From Ferruginibacter sp. HRS2-29 (lineage in GTDB: Bacteria > Bacteroidota > Bacteroidia > Chitinophagales > Chitinophagaceae): a DNA stretch of 64,000 bases. Positions within the stretch are counted from its first letter, which is position 1, and each line of letters opens with the position of its first letter. The stretch covers positions 62,001 through 126,000 of the forward strand of contig NZ_RJUB01000124.1 of NCBI RefSeq assembly GCF_024343615.1, given 5' to 3'. Below the pieces are notes generated by a model. That model had not been told where the DNA came from. It ran no database searches and saw nothing but the letters and a program-made list of their open reading frames with translations. A program made the translations under genes and the position numbers. Positions 42,001 through 50,590 of the stretch are shown here, in pieces.

Positions 42001-42476
42001 TTTTTTTCTAATTGTCTGAAATAATAAGTTTCAGCAATGTAAAAATCCCGATATTTTTCCTCGTCTTTTAATAACTCGTAATACTTCAATTCGCTTCCTA
42101 ATTTTTGGTGAATTTCATTCATAAAGTTCTCCCAATGTATCTCTGTTTTTTTATTATCAATAAATAAGATTGGTACCGAATCTTCCGGAACTATAAAATG
42201 TTGACCATAATATGCTATTCCAAATGTTTTTAGTTCTGCCTTCGAAATAAAATCAAAAACCTTCTTTGTTGGATATTCATGAGTATAATGAATAATAGTA
42301 TTCATAAATTCTTCTACAGTTAAAGCGTCAGATGTTACAGACACCATTGTTTCATATTCGGAATGCCCCATTAAAAGAGGTATAATCACACAATTCTTTT
42401 CTTTAAAATGGACAACATCTATTGGTATTGCATTTTCAATTTGAGTAGTAATTATGTAACATATTTCTTGTCCCAT
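41991..42476 (-). CDS. protein of unknown function, 161 aa
   Basis: A soluble mixed alpha/beta protein starting MGQEICYIITTQIENAIPID. Visible features are an aromatic, acidic C-terminus (KYRDFYIAETYYFRQLEKNY) and a central KKVFDFISKAELKTFGIAYY segment. No family recognised. It is the single gene of a 550-bp unit whose two ends are inverted copies of each other, and its stop codon lies inside the downstream site. The small size, acidic character and AT-rich codons fit cassette-borne immunity-like or toxin-antitoxin-associated proteins, but nothing proves this. Confidence 0.6.
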   Translation of the reverse strand: MGQEICYIITTQIENAIPIDVVHFKEKNCVIIPLLMGHSEYETMVSVTSDALTVEEFMNTIIHYTHEYPTKKVFDFISKAELKTFGIAYYGQHFIVPEDSVPILFIDNKKTEIHWENFMNEIHQKLGSELKYYELLKDEEKYRDFYIAETYYFRQLEKNYR

Positions 42477-42528
42477 TCTTTTATAGCTTTTTATTGTCTG
42501 GTTGGAATTTCTTCGATTACACCAAAAT

Positions 42529-42675
42529 TACCGCTAACTCATAAGTTGACGGAACTTAATCTTACATGCACATTACGAATTTTTTCTAAACGATTTATCA
42601 TCAATATTTAAAAAAAATATCCGAAAGTATTCCCCGGTTTCGCAAATACAAGTAAAAACCCTTGTTGTGTGCAGG
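42529..42675. repeat. cassette recombination-like site E (imperfect palindrome)
   Basis: Minus strand: GCACACAACAAGGG..., then TACTTGTATTTGCGAA, and toward the far end TTCGTAATGTGCATGTAAG before GAGTTAGCGGTAA. The inner arms pair imperfectly (ACTTGTATTTGCGAA against TTCGTAATGTGCATGT). The left end GCACACAA is the inverted copy of TTGTGTGC at 43324, the start of the same unit. Confidence 0.65.
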
Positions 42676-42680
42676 CTATT

Positions 42681-43280
42681 TTAGCTCTGCCATAGAAATT
42701 TTGCAGTCTTGCCCTTGATACAGTCAAACAAGTAAGCAACACCACCGCCACCAAAATTCATTGCTGTTCTATGGTCTGGACCTTCTTCCAATTGAGCCAC
42801 AAATCTCATAGGTTTATTACAACAATCGCATTCCGGCGTTTCGTCGCCTTGAATCCAACTTGGTTCTCCATACAGCTGTCCCAAAACATCTCTTTTATTT
42901 CCTTCCCAATTTTCTCTGGCGCTGTCATAATCAACATTTTCAGTTTCAGCTATGGTTACTCCATATTCTGTTTCTCTGATTGATAATTTAGCGTCAGTAG
43001 GTTTGAAAAACTCAAGATTTTTTTCGTCAATAATAATAGCTTTATTTCCCCCACCTTCGGCATCCCAGTCGTCACACATTCCGGGGTCATTATTGCACAT
43101 AAAAATCAATTCAATTCCAATGTCCGTTTTAATCTTTCCTTGATATTGCATTTCAGCTTCGCAGGTTCTGCATTTAGGCCATTCAACTATTTTGTCAATT
43201 TCTTTAACAGGAAGTCCACCAAAACTGGTTTCTTCAAGTATACTTTTTTTTGAATTGTCGGCAACTAATAGTCTTATCAT
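42681..43280 (-). CDS. DUF1963/YwqG-like zinc-binding protein, 199 aa
   Basis: Starts MIRLLVADNSKKSILEETSF and then FGGLPVKEI, the FGG-P element of the DUF1963/YwqG family. Two Cys-rich elements are each followed by a beta-strand with Gln or Gly: PKCRTCEAEMQYQGKIKTD and ECDCCNKPMRFVAQLEEG. The C-terminal FGGGGVAYLFDCIKGKTAKF follows. The repeated C-x2-C/C-x-C-C pattern suggests metal-binding half-sites. DUF1963 proteins occur in polymorphic-toxin immunity settings among others. It is the single gene of its cassette-like unit. Confidence 0.65.
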   Translation of the reverse strand: MIRLLVADNSKKSILEETSFGGLPVKEIDKIVEWPKCRTCEAEMQYQGKIKTDIGIELIFMCNNDPGMCDDWDAEGGGNKAIIIDEKNLEFFKPTDAKLSIRETEYGVTIAETENVDYDSARENWEGNKRDVLGQLYGEPSWIQGDETPECDCCNKPMRFVAQLEEGPDHRTAMNFGGGGVAYLFDCIKGKTAKFLWQS

Positions 43281-43316
43281 ATTTTTTATTTTGTGTTACG
43301 GTTGTCCTTTAGCATT

Positions 43317-43350
43317 GCACACAAGGAACAGGGCTTTATGCAGGTTGGGA
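43317..43350. repeat. cassette recombination-like site F (partial)
   Basis: Minus strand: AACCTGCATAAAGCCCTGTTCCTTGTGTGCAATGC. The TTGTGTGCA end matches, inverted, the GCACACAA end of site E, so the two bound one unit. Only one half-site is recognisable; the other side runs into a GTTGTTGGTG palindrome. Confidence 0.5.
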
Positions 43351-43396
43351 ATTAGAATTTCATGTGCCCCGAGCTACTGCTGATTGAAAATATTTT

Positions 43397-43446
43397 GTTG
43401 AAGTTCGCCGTTGTTGGTGTTATCACCAACAACGGCGAACTTCAAC
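43397..43446. repeat. best-preserved GTTGTTGGTG palindrome
   Basis: Perfect 23-bp arms at 43397-43419 and 43424-43446 (GTTGAAGTTCGCCGTTGTTGGTG and its complement) with a 4-nt TTAT loop. It lies between the last cassette-like unit and the 175-aa lipoprotein gene and could terminate transcription on either strand. Confidence 0.8.
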
Positions 43447-43504
43447 GAATGCCCAAAGGAACTTTCAGTTGAATGGATTATCAATTATAAATTATCCATT
43501 GAAC

Positions 43505-44032
43505 TTACCACTGTATCCCATCTCCGCTAAACTGCCTCACGATCAACGAATCTGCTGTTTCCTTCTCTATGATCTGCCTGCCGGGGAAAAGCGTTTGCGC
43601 CGTATTGCCGCAAAATTGTTGAACGGTGATCTGCGAGTAAGTAAAACTGTTATCAAGCTTGTAAGTTTTTTTCAGCCGGTGAAAAAATTTTTTACAATAA
43701 TCACAACTCACCTTCACAGCTGTATACGTTGGTTTTTGATAAAAACAGTTCATGGTGAGGCGTATGCCAACTTCGGGCATGTTCATGAAAAACAGGGAGT
43801 CATTGACCAGCCAGCAGAATTTTTCGTCATACTTATAATATGAGCAGGGGTTGCTGAATGTGGCACTCATTTCCGCAGCGGTTTTATTGCATACGGTGCC
43901 CAGCGGATTTCCGGTGGCATCTATTAATTGCCAGCAAAATTTGCCAGACACCGGCGGATCATCCTGCTTGCAGGAATAAAAAATGAATGCGGGAAAAAAA
44001 GAAAAAAGGAAGATGCGGTATAATATTTTCAT
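43505..44032 (-). CDS. Cys-rich lipoprotein of unknown function, 175 aa
   Basis: Lipoprotein signal MKILYRIFLFSFFPAFIFYSC with the lipid Cys at residue 21. The mature part has seven to eight further Cys (GKFCWQLID, GTVCNKT, NPCSYYK, KFCWLVND, MNCFYQK, VSCDYCKKFF, QFCGNTA), probably disulfide-bonded outside the cytoplasm. No family recognised. Base composition returns to the genome average here, so it marks the edge of the AT-rich island. Confidence 0.65.
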   Translation of the reverse strand: MKILYRIFLFSFFPAFIFYSCKQDDPPVSGKFCWQLIDATGNPLGTVCNKTAAEMSATFSNPCSYYKYDEKFCWLVNDSLFFMNMPEVGIRLTMNCFYQKPTYTAVKVSCDYCKKFFHRLKKTYKLDNSFTYSQITVQQFCGNTAQTLFPGRQIIEKETADSLIVRQFSGDGIQW

Positions 44033-44153
44033 AGGTCAGGTTTAAGTGACTGCTACAAGTTACAAACTATTTTTATTCAGCAAAAAATCTCGCAAGGGAT
44101 AATATGCATTTATAAATTATAACTGTACATTTAAATACTAAATTAAACTTACT

Positions 44154-45728
44154 ATGGCACTTCGTATGGTGGATGACGATCCAAATGAACAGGAAGATTA
44201 TAACGATAATTCCGGCGGTGGTGGTGGAAGAAACACCGGCGGTGGCGGAATGGGGGGCGGATTGATCGCTTTTTTACCCCTTTTGTTCAGTCTTTTCAAA
44301 GGCGGCAAAGGAATGATCCTGCTGATCATCCTGGCAGTGGGCGGATATTTTGTTTTTAAGAATATGGGCGGCGGTGGCGCCAACTCCATCGTGCAGAATC
44401 TTTTTTCGCAGAGCGGGTATAATTACAATCCTGAAGAATTTAAAAAGGCGAAGGTGTACGAAGGCCTCGAAGATGATAATACCAAAAATCCGTTGCCGGA
44501 AGCCGTATCACTGGCGGCTTTTGCCCCGCAACGTGGCGACCAGGGCAAACAAGGAAGCTGTGTAGCCTGGAGCAGCGCTTATGCGGCACGTACCGTACTG
44601 GAAGCCGCCAGCACACGCACCCCGCCCGATCAGCTGGCCTACAGCCCGGCATTTCTCTACAACAATATTGCCCTGGAAGATTGCCAGGGATCGTACATAC
44701 AGCGGGCCATGGAATTTATGCAGACCAAAGGCGCCGTGAAAATGGAGAATTTTCAATACGATGAAAATGACTGCAGCAGGCAGGCGAGCAACTCTTTACT
44801 GCAGGAAGCCTCTGCCAACAAGATCCACGGCTTTCACCGTCTTACTGAAAGTGATGATGTGAACGGGATCAATATCCGTGCTATCAAGGAGCACCTGGCC
44901 AAAGATGCGCCGGTGGTGATCGGCATGATGGTAGGAGGCTCGTTCATGCAGGAAATGATGGGACAGAAAGTATGGCACCCGAGTGGAGAAGACCGGCAGC
45001 AGATGGGCTTTGGCGGGCATGCCATGTGTGTGATAGGGTACGACGACAGGGTAGAAGGCGGCGCTTTCCAGATCATGAACAGCTGGGGCCCGCAATGGGG
45101 ACAAAATGGTATTGCCTATGTACGCTACGGCGATTTCAAAGAATTTGTAAGAGAAGCTTATGGCCTCGATCCGCTGGCCAAAAGGGGCGCTGCGCTCAAT
45201 GTGGCTTTTGAATGTACTGTCGGGTTGATCAACAATGAAAACAAGCAGCCTATTGCGTTGAAAGCGGGCACGGGGAATGTTTTTCATACCGTGGCGCCCA
45301 TTAAGAAGGGTACTAAATTCAAGATGGAGATCAAAAATGCACTGGAATGTTATATCTATATTTTCACGCCGATAGAAGGAAAAAGCACCGTGTTGTTTCC
45401 ATACAAACCCATCCATTCCGCTTATTGCGGCATCACCGGTTACCGGTTGTTTCCCCGTAAAGAATCCATCCAGGCAGATGATATAGGCAACAAAGAGATC
45501 ATGGCGATCGTGGTGAGCAAAACCGAACTGGATTATAAAAAATTGAATGATGCCATCAATGCCAGCACACAGGCCGATTTTGCGGCAAAGGTGAATGAAG
45601 CAGTGGCTGCCAATGCGATCAAAAATGTTTCGTTCAGCAACAGCGCCAATGGAAGTATTTATTTCAAAACGGCGGCTGATCAGAATAGCGTGGTGGCCAC
45701 GATCGTGGATATAGATAAGAACCCCTAA
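44154..45728 (+). CDS. papain-family (C1) cysteine protease with membrane anchor and DUF4384-like C-terminus
   Basis: 524 aa. The N-terminus is Gly/Asn-rich (DNSGGGGGRNTGGGGMGGG) and leads into a transmembrane helix (GKGMILLIILAVGGYFVF, about 50-68). The C1 catalytic domain (about 115-350) shows the oxyanion Gln and nucleophile in QGKQGSCVAWSSAYA (Cys136), the catalytic His in GFGGHAMCVIGYDD (His289) and Asn in QIMNSWGPQWGQNG (Asn309). Residues about 370-470 resemble DUF4384 (VAPIKKGTKFKMEIKNALECY ... FPRKESIQA). It is likely an envelope-anchored protease. Substrate unknown. Confidence 0.88.
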   Translation: MALRMVDDDPNEQEDYNDNSGGGGGRNTGGGGMGGGLIAFLPLLFSLFKGGKGMILLIILAVGGYFVFKNMGGGGANSIVQNLFSQSGYNYNPEEFKKAKVYEGLEDDNTKNPLPEAVSLAAFAPQRGDQGKQGSCVAWSSAYAARTVLEAASTRTPPDQLAYSPAFLYNNIALEDCQGSYIQRAMEFMQTKGAVKMENFQYDENDCSRQASNSLLQEASANKIHGFHRLTESDDVNGINIRAIKEHLAKDAPVVIGMMVGGSFMQEMMGQKVWHPSGEDRQQMGFGGHAMCVIGYDDRVEGGAFQIMNSWGPQWGQNGIAYVRYGDFKEFVREAYGLDPLAKRGAALNVAFECTVGLINNENKQPIALKAGTGNVFHTVAPIKKGTKFKMEIKNALECYIYIFTPIEGKSTVLFPYKPIHSAYCGITGYRLFPRKESIQADDIGNKEIMAIVVSKTELDYKKLNDAINASTQADFAAKVNEAVAANAIKNVSFSNSANGSIYFKTAADQNSVVATIVDIDKNP

Positions 45729-45730
45729 AT

Positions 45731-45791
45731 CCCCTGAAGGGGACTTTGATCTGAGCGGAGATGACCCCGGAGGTTTTCAAAACCTCCGGGT
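45731..45791. repeat. palindromes after the C1 protease gene
   Basis: TCCCCTGAAGGGGA at 45730-45743 is followed by ACCCCGGAGGTTTT-C-AAAACCTCCGGGTGT (45763-45793), the third copy of the CCCGGAGG family seen at 35680-35753. They may serve as terminators. Confidence 0.7.
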
Positions 45792-45880
45792 GTCTGTTCC
45801 GAAAGTCACTGCGAGGAACACAGCAATGCCCGTTCTTTCATCATCCGTGTAATTCGCTTTAATTCGTGTAATACTTTTCC

Positions 45881-45888
45881 TAATTTTG
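45881..45888 (+). promoter_or_regulatory. Bacteroidota -7 promoter-like element before the thioredoxin-like gene
   Basis: TAATTTTG matches TAnnTTTG but ends only 4 bp before the ATG at 45893, which would give an almost leaderless mRNA. It sits just after AATTCGTGTAAT phrase repeats, so a chance match is possible. Confidence 0.35.
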
Positions 45889-45892
45889 TTGT

Positions 45893-46384
45893 ATGAAAAA
45901 ACTCACCCTCCTCCTCACGCTTATCCTTTTCGTAAACATATTACTGGCACAGGAAACCAAATTATACGATCCCTCCGCCAATGCCGAAAAAGACCTCGCC
46001 GCTGCGGTAGCCAAAGCAAAAGCCGAACATAAATATGTATTGGTACAAGCCGGTGGCAACTGGTGCAAATGGTGCATCGAGTTTGCCCGCTTCGCGAAAG
46101 CTGATCCAAAGATCGATTCGGTGATCAACTCCTCTTTTGTATGGTATCACCTCAATTACAGCAAAGAAAATGAGAACAAGGCCACCCTTGCCAAACTCGG
46201 GTACCCACAGCGTTTCGGGTTTCCTTCCTTTATCATTTTAAATGAAAAAGGCGAACGTATCCACACACAAAACAGCGAATACCTCGAAGACGGGAAAAAA
46301 AGTTACGATCAGCGAAAAGTACAATCGTTCCTGGAAATGTGGACGCCGCATGCATTGGATCCGGCGATGTACGGGAGTAAATAG
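45893..46384 (+). CDS. exported thioredoxin-family protein
   Basis: 163 aa with signal peptide MKKLTLLLTLILFVNILLAQ. The thioredoxin fold has the CxxC motif in GGNWCKWCIEFARF and the cis-Pro region YPQRFGFPSFIILNEKG. It is a DUF255/thioredoxin_7-like periplasmic reductase, presumably acting on envelope cysteines; the partner is unknown. It is followed by a clear terminator. Confidence 0.88.
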   Translation: MKKLTLLLTLILFVNILLAQETKLYDPSANAEKDLAAAVAKAKAEHKYVLVQAGGNWCKWCIEFARFAKADPKIDSVINSSFVWYHLNYSKENENKATLAKLGYPQRFGFPSFIILNEKGERIHTQNSEYLEDGKKSYDQRKVQSFLEMWTPHALDPAMYGSK

Positions 46385-46412
46385 TTGTTAGTTGTTAGCG
46401 CTATATAATTTG

Positions 46413-46438
46413 AGCTCCTTTATTTTGGGAGCTTTTTT
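46413..46438 (+). terminator. intrinsic terminator after the thioredoxin-like gene
   Basis: AGCTCC..GGGAGCT stem around TTTATTTT, followed by a T6 run, 30 bp past the stop. Confidence 0.8.
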
Positions 46439-46655
46439 AATTTGAGGGGTTCTTAAATAAGATGCTGGTTGCCGGATGCTGGTAGTTTACATTAAGTTAT
46501 CTTCACCCCGGTCTTCACCAGTTCGTATAATTCGTGAATACAATTCGTGTCTTTAAAAGTTACGTGGTTGGCCGGGAGGCCACACCACGGCTTCTAACAA
46601 ATGATCTTCGCTAATTCGTGTAATTCACTTTAATTCGTGTAATAAAAAAAATATA

Positions 46656-47135
46656 ATGAGCCCCAAGTTTCTCCAACTGGTCACACATCCTTTCAAGTTT
46701 CGCCTTTTTTTGCTGACAAAATTGCCCAGCGCCTATTTCAGCGGGGTACGTGTACGCTATGTGGATGAAGAAAAATGCCTGGTGACGGTACCCTACAAAT
46801 GGTTCTCAAAAAACCCTTTCCGCAGTACTTATTTCGCCTGCCTCTCCATGGCGGCCGAAATGAGCACCGGTGTATTGGCCATGGCCAGTACTTTTGAACA
46901 AAAACCTGCTGTAAGCATGCTTGTGCTGAAAATGGAAGCCAACTTCATCAAAAAAGCTTCTGGCATCACCACTTTTACCTGCGACGAAGGCAGCAGGATA
47001 CAGCAAGTGGTGAGGGAAGCCATGTCGTCCGGAAAAAGTGTATCCGTTACCGTAAGGGCTGTTGGCAAGGATAAAGAGGAAAATATTGTGGCGGATTTTG
47101 CCATCACCTGGGGATTTAAAGCCAAAGCAAGCTGA
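46656..47135 (+). CDS. DUF4442 hotdog-fold (thioesterase-like) protein
   Basis: 159 aa. It shows the DUF4442/PaaI-like hotdog pattern: LPSAYFSGVRVRYVDEEKCL, VPYKWFSKNPFRSTYFACLS, AAEMSTGVLAMA (the helix), then the strands VSMLVLKMEANFIKKASG and VSVTVRAVGKDKEENIVADF. Relatives are uncharacterised acyl-CoA thioesterase-like proteins. It lies in a region of TAATTCGTGTAATTC phrase repeats upstream and GATCTATGATC repeats downstream. Confidence 0.8.
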   Translation: MSPKFLQLVTHPFKFRLFLLTKLPSAYFSGVRVRYVDEEKCLVTVPYKWFSKNPFRSTYFACLSMAAEMSTGVLAMASTFEQKPAVSMLVLKMEANFIKKASGITTFTCDEGSRIQQVVREAMSSGKSVSVTVRAVGKDKEENIVADFAITWGFKAKAS

Positions 47136-47140
47136 AATAC

Positions 47141-47370
47141 AGAGTATTATCTATGATCTATGATCTGTGATCTCTTTGGATTTGAAGTACTTATGCTTTT
47201 GGGAACTCATCCGATCCGAAAGAGATCATAGATCATACATCTTTCGGTATTACCAAACCTAAAATGACTAAATTGCAGCCTTTAATGTTCACTTTCAACT
47301 TGTAAAGAAAACCGGGCATCGTAGATCATAGATCATACATCATAGATCATAGATCATACATCATACATAA
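47141..47370. repeat. GATCTATGATC / GATCATACATC phrase repeats upstream of maeB
   Basis: CTATGATCTATGATCTGTGATC at about 47151-47172 and opposite-sense ATAGATCATACATC and TAGATCATAGATCATACATC copies at 47228-47242 and 47321-47366. Same words as the nested palindrome at 11565-11624. They occupy most of the maeB 5' region. Confidence 0.7.
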
Positions 47371-47378
47371 AAAGATTT

Positions 47379-49721
47379 ATGTCAAACGAACTTCGAAAAC
47401 AACAGGCATTAGAATATCACTCCAAGGGCAGACCCGGTAAGATCGAGGTTATTCCCACCAAAGAAGCAAAAACACAGAGGGACCTTTCCCTCGCATATTC
47501 TCCCGGCGTAGCAGAGCCATGTAAAGAGATAGCTGCCAATCCCGACGATATTTATAAATACACGGCCAAAGGAAACCTGGTAGGGGTGATCAGCAATGGT
47601 ACGGCCGTACTCGGTTTGGGAAATATCGGTCCCGGTGCCAGCAAGCCGGTGATGGAAGGGAAAGGGGTGTTGTTTAAAATATTTGCAGATATAGATGTAT
47701 TCGATATCGAGATCAATGAAACCGATCCCGTAAAATTTGTAGAGATCGTAAAAGCCCTGGAACCAACTTTTGGCGGCATCAATCTCGAGGATATCAAAGC
47801 TCCGGAATGCTTTTACATAGAGCAGGAGTTGCGGGCAAAATGTAATATCCCCGTGATGCACGACGATCAGCATGGCACTGCCATCATTTCTTCGGCGGCA
47901 TTGCTGAATGCGCTGGAAATACAAAAGAAAAAGATCGATAAGGTAAAATTTGTGATCAATGGCGCAGGCGCTGCTGCAATGGCCTGCATCAAACTGTACG
48001 CATCGCTTGGCGCAAAACCCTCCAATTTTATCTTGTTTGATAAAGACGGTGTACTGCACAAAGGCCGGAAGGATATTGAAGAGCTGAAACAACAGTTTAC
48101 TGTTGAAGAAAAATACAAAGACTATGATCTGGCCAAAGCATTGAAAGATGCGGATGTGTTTGTAGGCCTGAGTGTAGGAAATGTGGTTACGCCTGAAATG
48201 ATCAAAACGATGGCGAAGAACCCCATCGTTTTTGCTATGGCAAATCCTGATCCGGAGATCACGTACGAACTGGCCGTGGCTTCCCGCAAAGATCTCATCA
48301 TGGCCACCGGCAGAAGCGATTATCCTAACCAGGTAAACAACGTATTGGGTTTCCCTTACATTTTTCGCGGGGCATTGGATGTACGTGCAACGCAAATCAA
48401 TGAAGCGATGAAACTCGCTGCAGTAAAGGCTTTGGCAGAACTGGCCAAAACCACTGTGCCGGATATCGTGAACCTGGCTTACAACGAAAAGAACATCGCC
48501 TTTGGCGCAGATTATATTATTCCCAAACCGGTTGACCCAAGGTTGCTGGCAACAGTGGCACCGGCAGTAGCGAAAGCTGCTATGGAAAGCGGGGTAGCCC
48601 GTCAGCAGATCACCGACTGGCCGGCCTATGAAATTGAGCTCAACAAACGCCTCGGCCTGGATAACCAGCTCAGCCGTGTTATTGGTAACAAAGCAAGAAG
48701 GGATCCGAAACGCGTTGTGTTTGCCGATGCTGAAAACGCGAAAGTGTTGAAAGCCGCACAGCTGGTACAGGATGAAAAAATCGGGTATCCGATACTGTTA
48801 GGTGATGAGAAAAAGATAAAGAAAATAGCGGCATTGAACTCTATCGACCTGGATGATATGCCGATCATTGACCCTAAAGGGGAGGAAACGGAAGAATTGC
48901 GTAAGCAGTTTGGAGAAGTATTTTTTGAGAAACGGATGCGTAAAGGGGTCAACCGTTATGAAGCCTACAAGATCATGCGGGAGCGTAACCACTTCGGCTG
49001 TATGATGGTGGAAACGGGCATCGCCGATTGTATGATCAGCGGGCTGAGCCGCAATTACCCGGATGCTATCAGGCCTGCATTGCAGATCATCGGTACCGAG
49101 CCTGGCGTAAAAAAGATCGCCGGCATGTACCTGTTATTTACAAAACGTGGCCCGCTGTTCCTGGCAGATACAACGGTCAACTTCAATCCTACTGCCGAAG
49201 AACTGGCAGAGATCACTTTGCTGGTGGCAAAAGAAGTGAAACAGTTCAATATCGTTCCCAAAGTAGCGATGCTTTCCTATTCTAATTTCGGCAGCAGCGA
49301 TTCCCCTGAAGCCGCTTTAGTACGCAAAGCCCGCGAACTGGTTAAGATAAAAGATCCTGACCTGGTGTGCGATGGTGAAATGCAGGGGATCCTTGCTTTC
49401 AACAAAGAGATACTGAAAGAGAATTATCCTTTTACCGAGCTGGTGAATGGTGACGTGAATACACTTATTTTCCCCAATCTCGCGGCTGGTAACATCGCCT
49501 ACAACCTTTTGCAGGAAGTTGGCGGCGCGGACAGCATCGGCCCTATTTTGCTGGGGTTGAACAAACCGGTGCATGTGTTGCAATTGGGCAGCAGCATCCG
49601 CAGTATCTACAACATGGTGGTGATAGCGGTGGTGGATGCGCAAGGCAAAACCAAGACCGACGCTAAGGAGGAAATGCGTAAAAGCAAATGGTGGAAACGT
49701 AGGCCGAAAACTACGGCATAA
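47379..49721 (+). CDS. maeB: NADP-dependent malic enzyme (MaeB type, malic + phosphotransacetylase-like domains)
   Basis: 780 aa. Oxidative decarboxylation of malate to pyruvate with NADP. Malic domains (1-420): [39 protein letters not shown], the metal site [11 protein letters not shown] and the Rossmann motif [15 protein letters not shown]. Residues about 430-770 are a PTA_PTB domain ([54 protein letters not shown]), catalytically inactive but allosteric in MaeB. The start follows phrase repeats; [15 protein letters not shown] is typical. Confidence 0.96.
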   Translation: MSNELRKQQALEYHSKGRPGKIEVIPTKEAKTQRDLSLAYSPGVAEPCKEIAANPDDIYKYTAKGNLVGVISNGTAVLGLGNIGPGASKPVMEGKGVLFKIFADIDVFDIEINETDPVKFVEIVKALEPTFGGINLEDIKAPECFYIEQELRAKCNIPVMHDDQHGTAIISSAALLNALEIQKKKIDKVKFVINGAGAAAMACIKLYASLGAKPSNFILFDKDGVLHKGRKDIEELKQQFTVEEKYKDYDLAKALKDADVFVGLSVGNVVTPEMIKTMAKNPIVFAMANPDPEITYELAVASRKDLIMATGRSDYPNQVNNVLGFPYIFRGALDVRATQINEAMKLAAVKALAELAKTTVPDIVNLAYNEKNIAFGADYIIPKPVDPRLLATVAPAVAKAAMESGVARQQITDWPAYEIELNKRLGLDNQLSRVIGNKARRDPKRVVFADAENAKVLKAAQLVQDEKIGYPILLGDEKKIKKIAALNSIDLDDMPIIDPKGEETEELRKQFGEVFFEKRMRKGVNRYEAYKIMRERNHFGCMMVETGIADCMISGLSRNYPDAIRPALQIIGTEPGVKKIAGMYLLFTKRGPLFLADTTVNFNPTAEELAEITLLVAKEVKQFNIVPKVAMLSYSNFGSSDSPEAALVRKARELVKIKDPDLVCDGEMQGILAFNKEILKENYPFTELVNGDVNTLIFPNLAAGNIAYNLLQEVGGADSIGPILLGLNKPVHVLQLGSSIRSIYNMVVIAVVDAQGKTKTDAKEEMRKSKWWKRRPKTTA

Positions 49722-49743
49722 TAATGGTACTATTCTTCGACTG

Positions 49744-49815
49744 TCAGTCTGAGCTTGTCGAAGACAGAATTTGATAACGGGGTTGTGCTTCGACAAGCTC
49801 AGCATGACAGCTATT
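49744..49815. repeat. inverted pair of CTTCGACAAGCTCAG repeats after maeB
   Basis: CTGTCAGTCTGAGCTTGTCGAAG on the left is mirrored by CTTCGACAAGCTCAGCATGACAG on the right with a roughly 25-nt loop. Same word as the pair at 57515-57592 and the tandem array at 53071-53275. Position suggests a terminator for maeB. Confidence 0.75.
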
Positions 49816-49852
49816 TTGACGATAAGCTGAATTCATATTATAATTGAACCGA

Positions 49853-50590
49853 ATGAACTTTTTTACACACTTAGGCAAATATCTCCTGATGCTGAAAGGC
49901 ATGTTCAGCAAGCCTGAAAATGCCAAGCTATACTGGAAGGAATTCATGCATCAATGCGCCGATATCGGTGTGGGGTCGCTGGGCATCGTGAGCATCATTT
50001 CCCTCTTTATGGGTGCGGTGAGTACGGTGCAGACTGCTTACCAGCTGGTGAGCCCGCTGATCTCAAAGAGTACCATTGCGCAGATCGTACGCGACACGGT
50101 GATACTGGAATTTGCGCCTACCTTGGTGTGTATTGTACTCGCCGGTGTGATCGGCAGTAAGATCGCGAGCGAACTGGGTAATATGCGGGTGAGTGAACAA
50201 ATTGATGCACTCGAGATCATGGGGATCAATACAAAAACATACCTCGTGATGCCGAAGATAGCGGCAGCATTGGTAACTATTCCATTGATGGTGATCCTTG
50301 CGATGGTGCTGGGAATATACGGCGGCCGTTTTGCCGGCTCTGCGGCCGGAATTTTATCTACCGACACTTTCGATAAAGGGCTGATGGAATCCTTCATGCC
50401 CTTCAACGTCACATTCGCCCTCATAAAGGCCTACACATTTGCATTTTTTATCAGCAGCATACCTGCCTATTTTGGATATTACGTAACAGGTGGTTCGCTG
50501 GAGATCGGCCGTAGCAGCACGAAATCTGTGGTAGTGACGTGTATCGTTATTTTATTGTCGGATTATATCCTGGCAGCAGCTCTTCTTTAG
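49853..50590 (+). CDS. mlaE: MlaE-family ABC transporter permease
   Basis: 245 aa from ATG 49853; an in-frame TTG at 49844 is less likely. The MlaE/DUF140 permease fold shows ADIGVGSLGIVSIISLFMGAV, EFAPTLVCIVLAGVIGSKIASELGNMRVSEQIDALEIMGINT (the family's coupling motif) and five hydrophobic helices. It works with the ATPase encoded next, moving phospholipids between inner and outer membranes. The partner gene lies 288 bp away across a 26-bp tandem repeat. No MCE/MlaD gene is visible before the amidohydrolases. Confidence 0.92.
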   Translation: MNFFTHLGKYLLMLKGMFSKPENAKLYWKEFMHQCADIGVGSLGIVSIISLFMGAVSTVQTAYQLVSPLISKSTIAQIVRDTVILEFAPTLVCIVLAGVIGSKIASELGNMRVSEQIDALEIMGINTKTYLVMPKIAAALVTIPLMVILAMVLGIYGGRFAGSAAGILSTDTFDKGLMESFMPFNVTFALIKAYTFAFFISSIPAYFGYYVTGGSLEIGRSSTKSVVVTCIVILLSDYILAAALL

